Positions 14,090 through 14,436 of a stretch of 14,436 nucleotides of DNA are shown here, in pieces. The position numbers and the translations under genes are program-made. The stretch spans positions 1 to 14,436 of the forward strand of contig JBAYGX010000031.1 in the NCBI GenBank assembly GCA_041666465.1. Reading direction: 5' to 3'. The notes beneath the pieces were generated by a model. It did not search any database. It saw nothing but the letters and a program-made list of their open reading frames with translations, and had not been told where the DNA came from. This DNA is from XYC2-FULL-41-22 sp041666465 (GTDB taxonomy: Bacteria > Patescibacteriota > Gracilibacteria > UBA1369 > UBA12470). Numbering within the stretch: the first letter of the stretch is position 1; each line of letters opens with the position of its first letter.

Positions 14090-14436
14090 ATGACAACCTA
14101 TTCGGATTCCGGCGTGAATATCGAACTTGGCGATGACTCGTCGAAAATTATGTATGAAGCTGCCAAGGCGACTTGGGAAAATCGAAAGGGAAAGATTGGT
14201 GAGGTTGTTTCTCCAAAAGATGATTTTTCAGGAGTACGAGTAGTTAATGTAGGCGCATTGCCGAAAGATTCGGTGATGTGCATGGGATTTGATAGTATTG
14301 GTACAAAAGTTGAGATTGCCGAAAGAACACAAAAACATGATACGGTTGCTTTTGATCTTTTTGCTATGGTTTGTGACGATGCGGTTGTTTGTGGAGGCGA
14401 ACCTGCTCTTATCGGTTCGATTTTTGAGGTAAATAC
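14090..14436 (+). CDS. purM: Phosphoribosylformylglycinamidine cyclo-ligase PurM, partial (N-terminus)
   Basis: The frame from ATG 14090 is open to the right edge (115 full codons). It begins with YSDSGVNIELGD and SKIMYEAAK, and continues with a GFDSIGTKVEIA segment (matching DGVGTKx in the family), then FDLFAMVCDDAVVCGGEPAL, matching the AMxxND and GAEPL signature of AIR synthetase. The enzyme converts FGAM to AIR with ATP, directly after the PurLQ step. It lies 70 nt after purQ and may have its own promoter. No Shine-Dalgarno is present (CTCCCTACTCCC precedes ATG). The C-terminal part is outside the window. Confidence 0.93.
   Translation, partial: MTTYSDSGVNIELGDDSSKIMYEAAKATWENRKGKIGEVVSPKDDFSGVRVVNVGALPKDSVMCMGFDSIGTKVEIAERTQKHDTVAFDLFAMVCDDAVVCGGEPALIGSIFEVN

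Noticed and set aside
1..14436. Alternative genetic code with UGA as Gly (as in Gracilibacteria/Absconditabacteria)
   Set aside because: TGA serves as the stop of several genes (for example 5320-5322, 6673-6675, 7372-7374) and does not occur in frame in dnaJ, gdhA, purL or purQ.
1..14436. CRISPR array, integrase/att site or prophage
   Set aside because: No regularly spaced direct repeats with unique spacers, no integrase or phage structural genes, and no duplicated tRNA 3' end beside tRNA-Lys or tRNA-Glu were seen.

Overview
The window looks like a piece of a compact bacterial chromosome of moderate to low G+C using the standard genetic code. TGA ends several genes and does not occur inside the long reading frames. 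Two secreted SLH-domain proteins, single-copy housekeeping genes and translation starts without Shine-Dalgarno sequences would fit a Candidate Phyla Radiation (Patescibacteria) lineage, for example a Peregrinibacteria-like one. That placement is inference from gene content; no 16S rRNA or ribosomal protein gene is present to confirm it.

Layout. Positions 1-2471 (minus strand) hold the N-terminal 823 residues of a large exported surface protein: signal peptide, three SLH domains, a duplicated Cys-pair motif, then about four beta-rich repeats running off the left edge. A tRNA-Glu(CTC) lies upstream of it on the same strand. A hairpin-rich intergenic stretch of about 640 nt (2925-3564) separates these from plus-strand genes: dnaJ (3583-4722), a small multi-pass membrane protein (4774-5322) and tRNA-Lys(TTT) (5471-5546). 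A 400-nt gap then contains a long, nearly perfect inverted repeat (5644-5809). Next come an unrecognised 242-aa protein (5947-6675), a MerR-type HTH/coiled-coil protein with a Trp-rich C-terminus (6769-7374), glutamate dehydrogenase (7494-8738), a secreted SLH plus C39-like cysteine peptidase (8995-10176), and the purine genes purL (with fused PurS-like modules), purQ and the start of purM (10269 to the right edge).

How the genes fit together. PurL and PurQ, one base apart, should form FGAM synthase (step 4 of IMP synthesis), and PurM carries out step 5, so this end is a purine biosynthesis cluster. Glutamate dehydrogenase links glutamate, the product of the PurQ glutaminase, to 2-oxoglutarate and ammonia, although nothing here shows co-regulation. 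The two SLH proteins belong to the cell envelope. Most genes appear to be separate short transcription units: several have a recognisable -35/-10 pair with 16-17 nt spacing placed so that the 5' leader would be only about 10-30 nt, and none has a convincing Shine-Dalgarno sequence.

The least ordinary parts are non-coding: the 56-position inverted repeat at 5644-5809, whose non-Watson-Crick pairs are mostly G-U on the plus strand; the paired hairpins exactly 50 nt apart at the dnaJ promoter; and sequence boxes shared between the dnaJ upstream region and the inverted repeat in front of the HTH gene.
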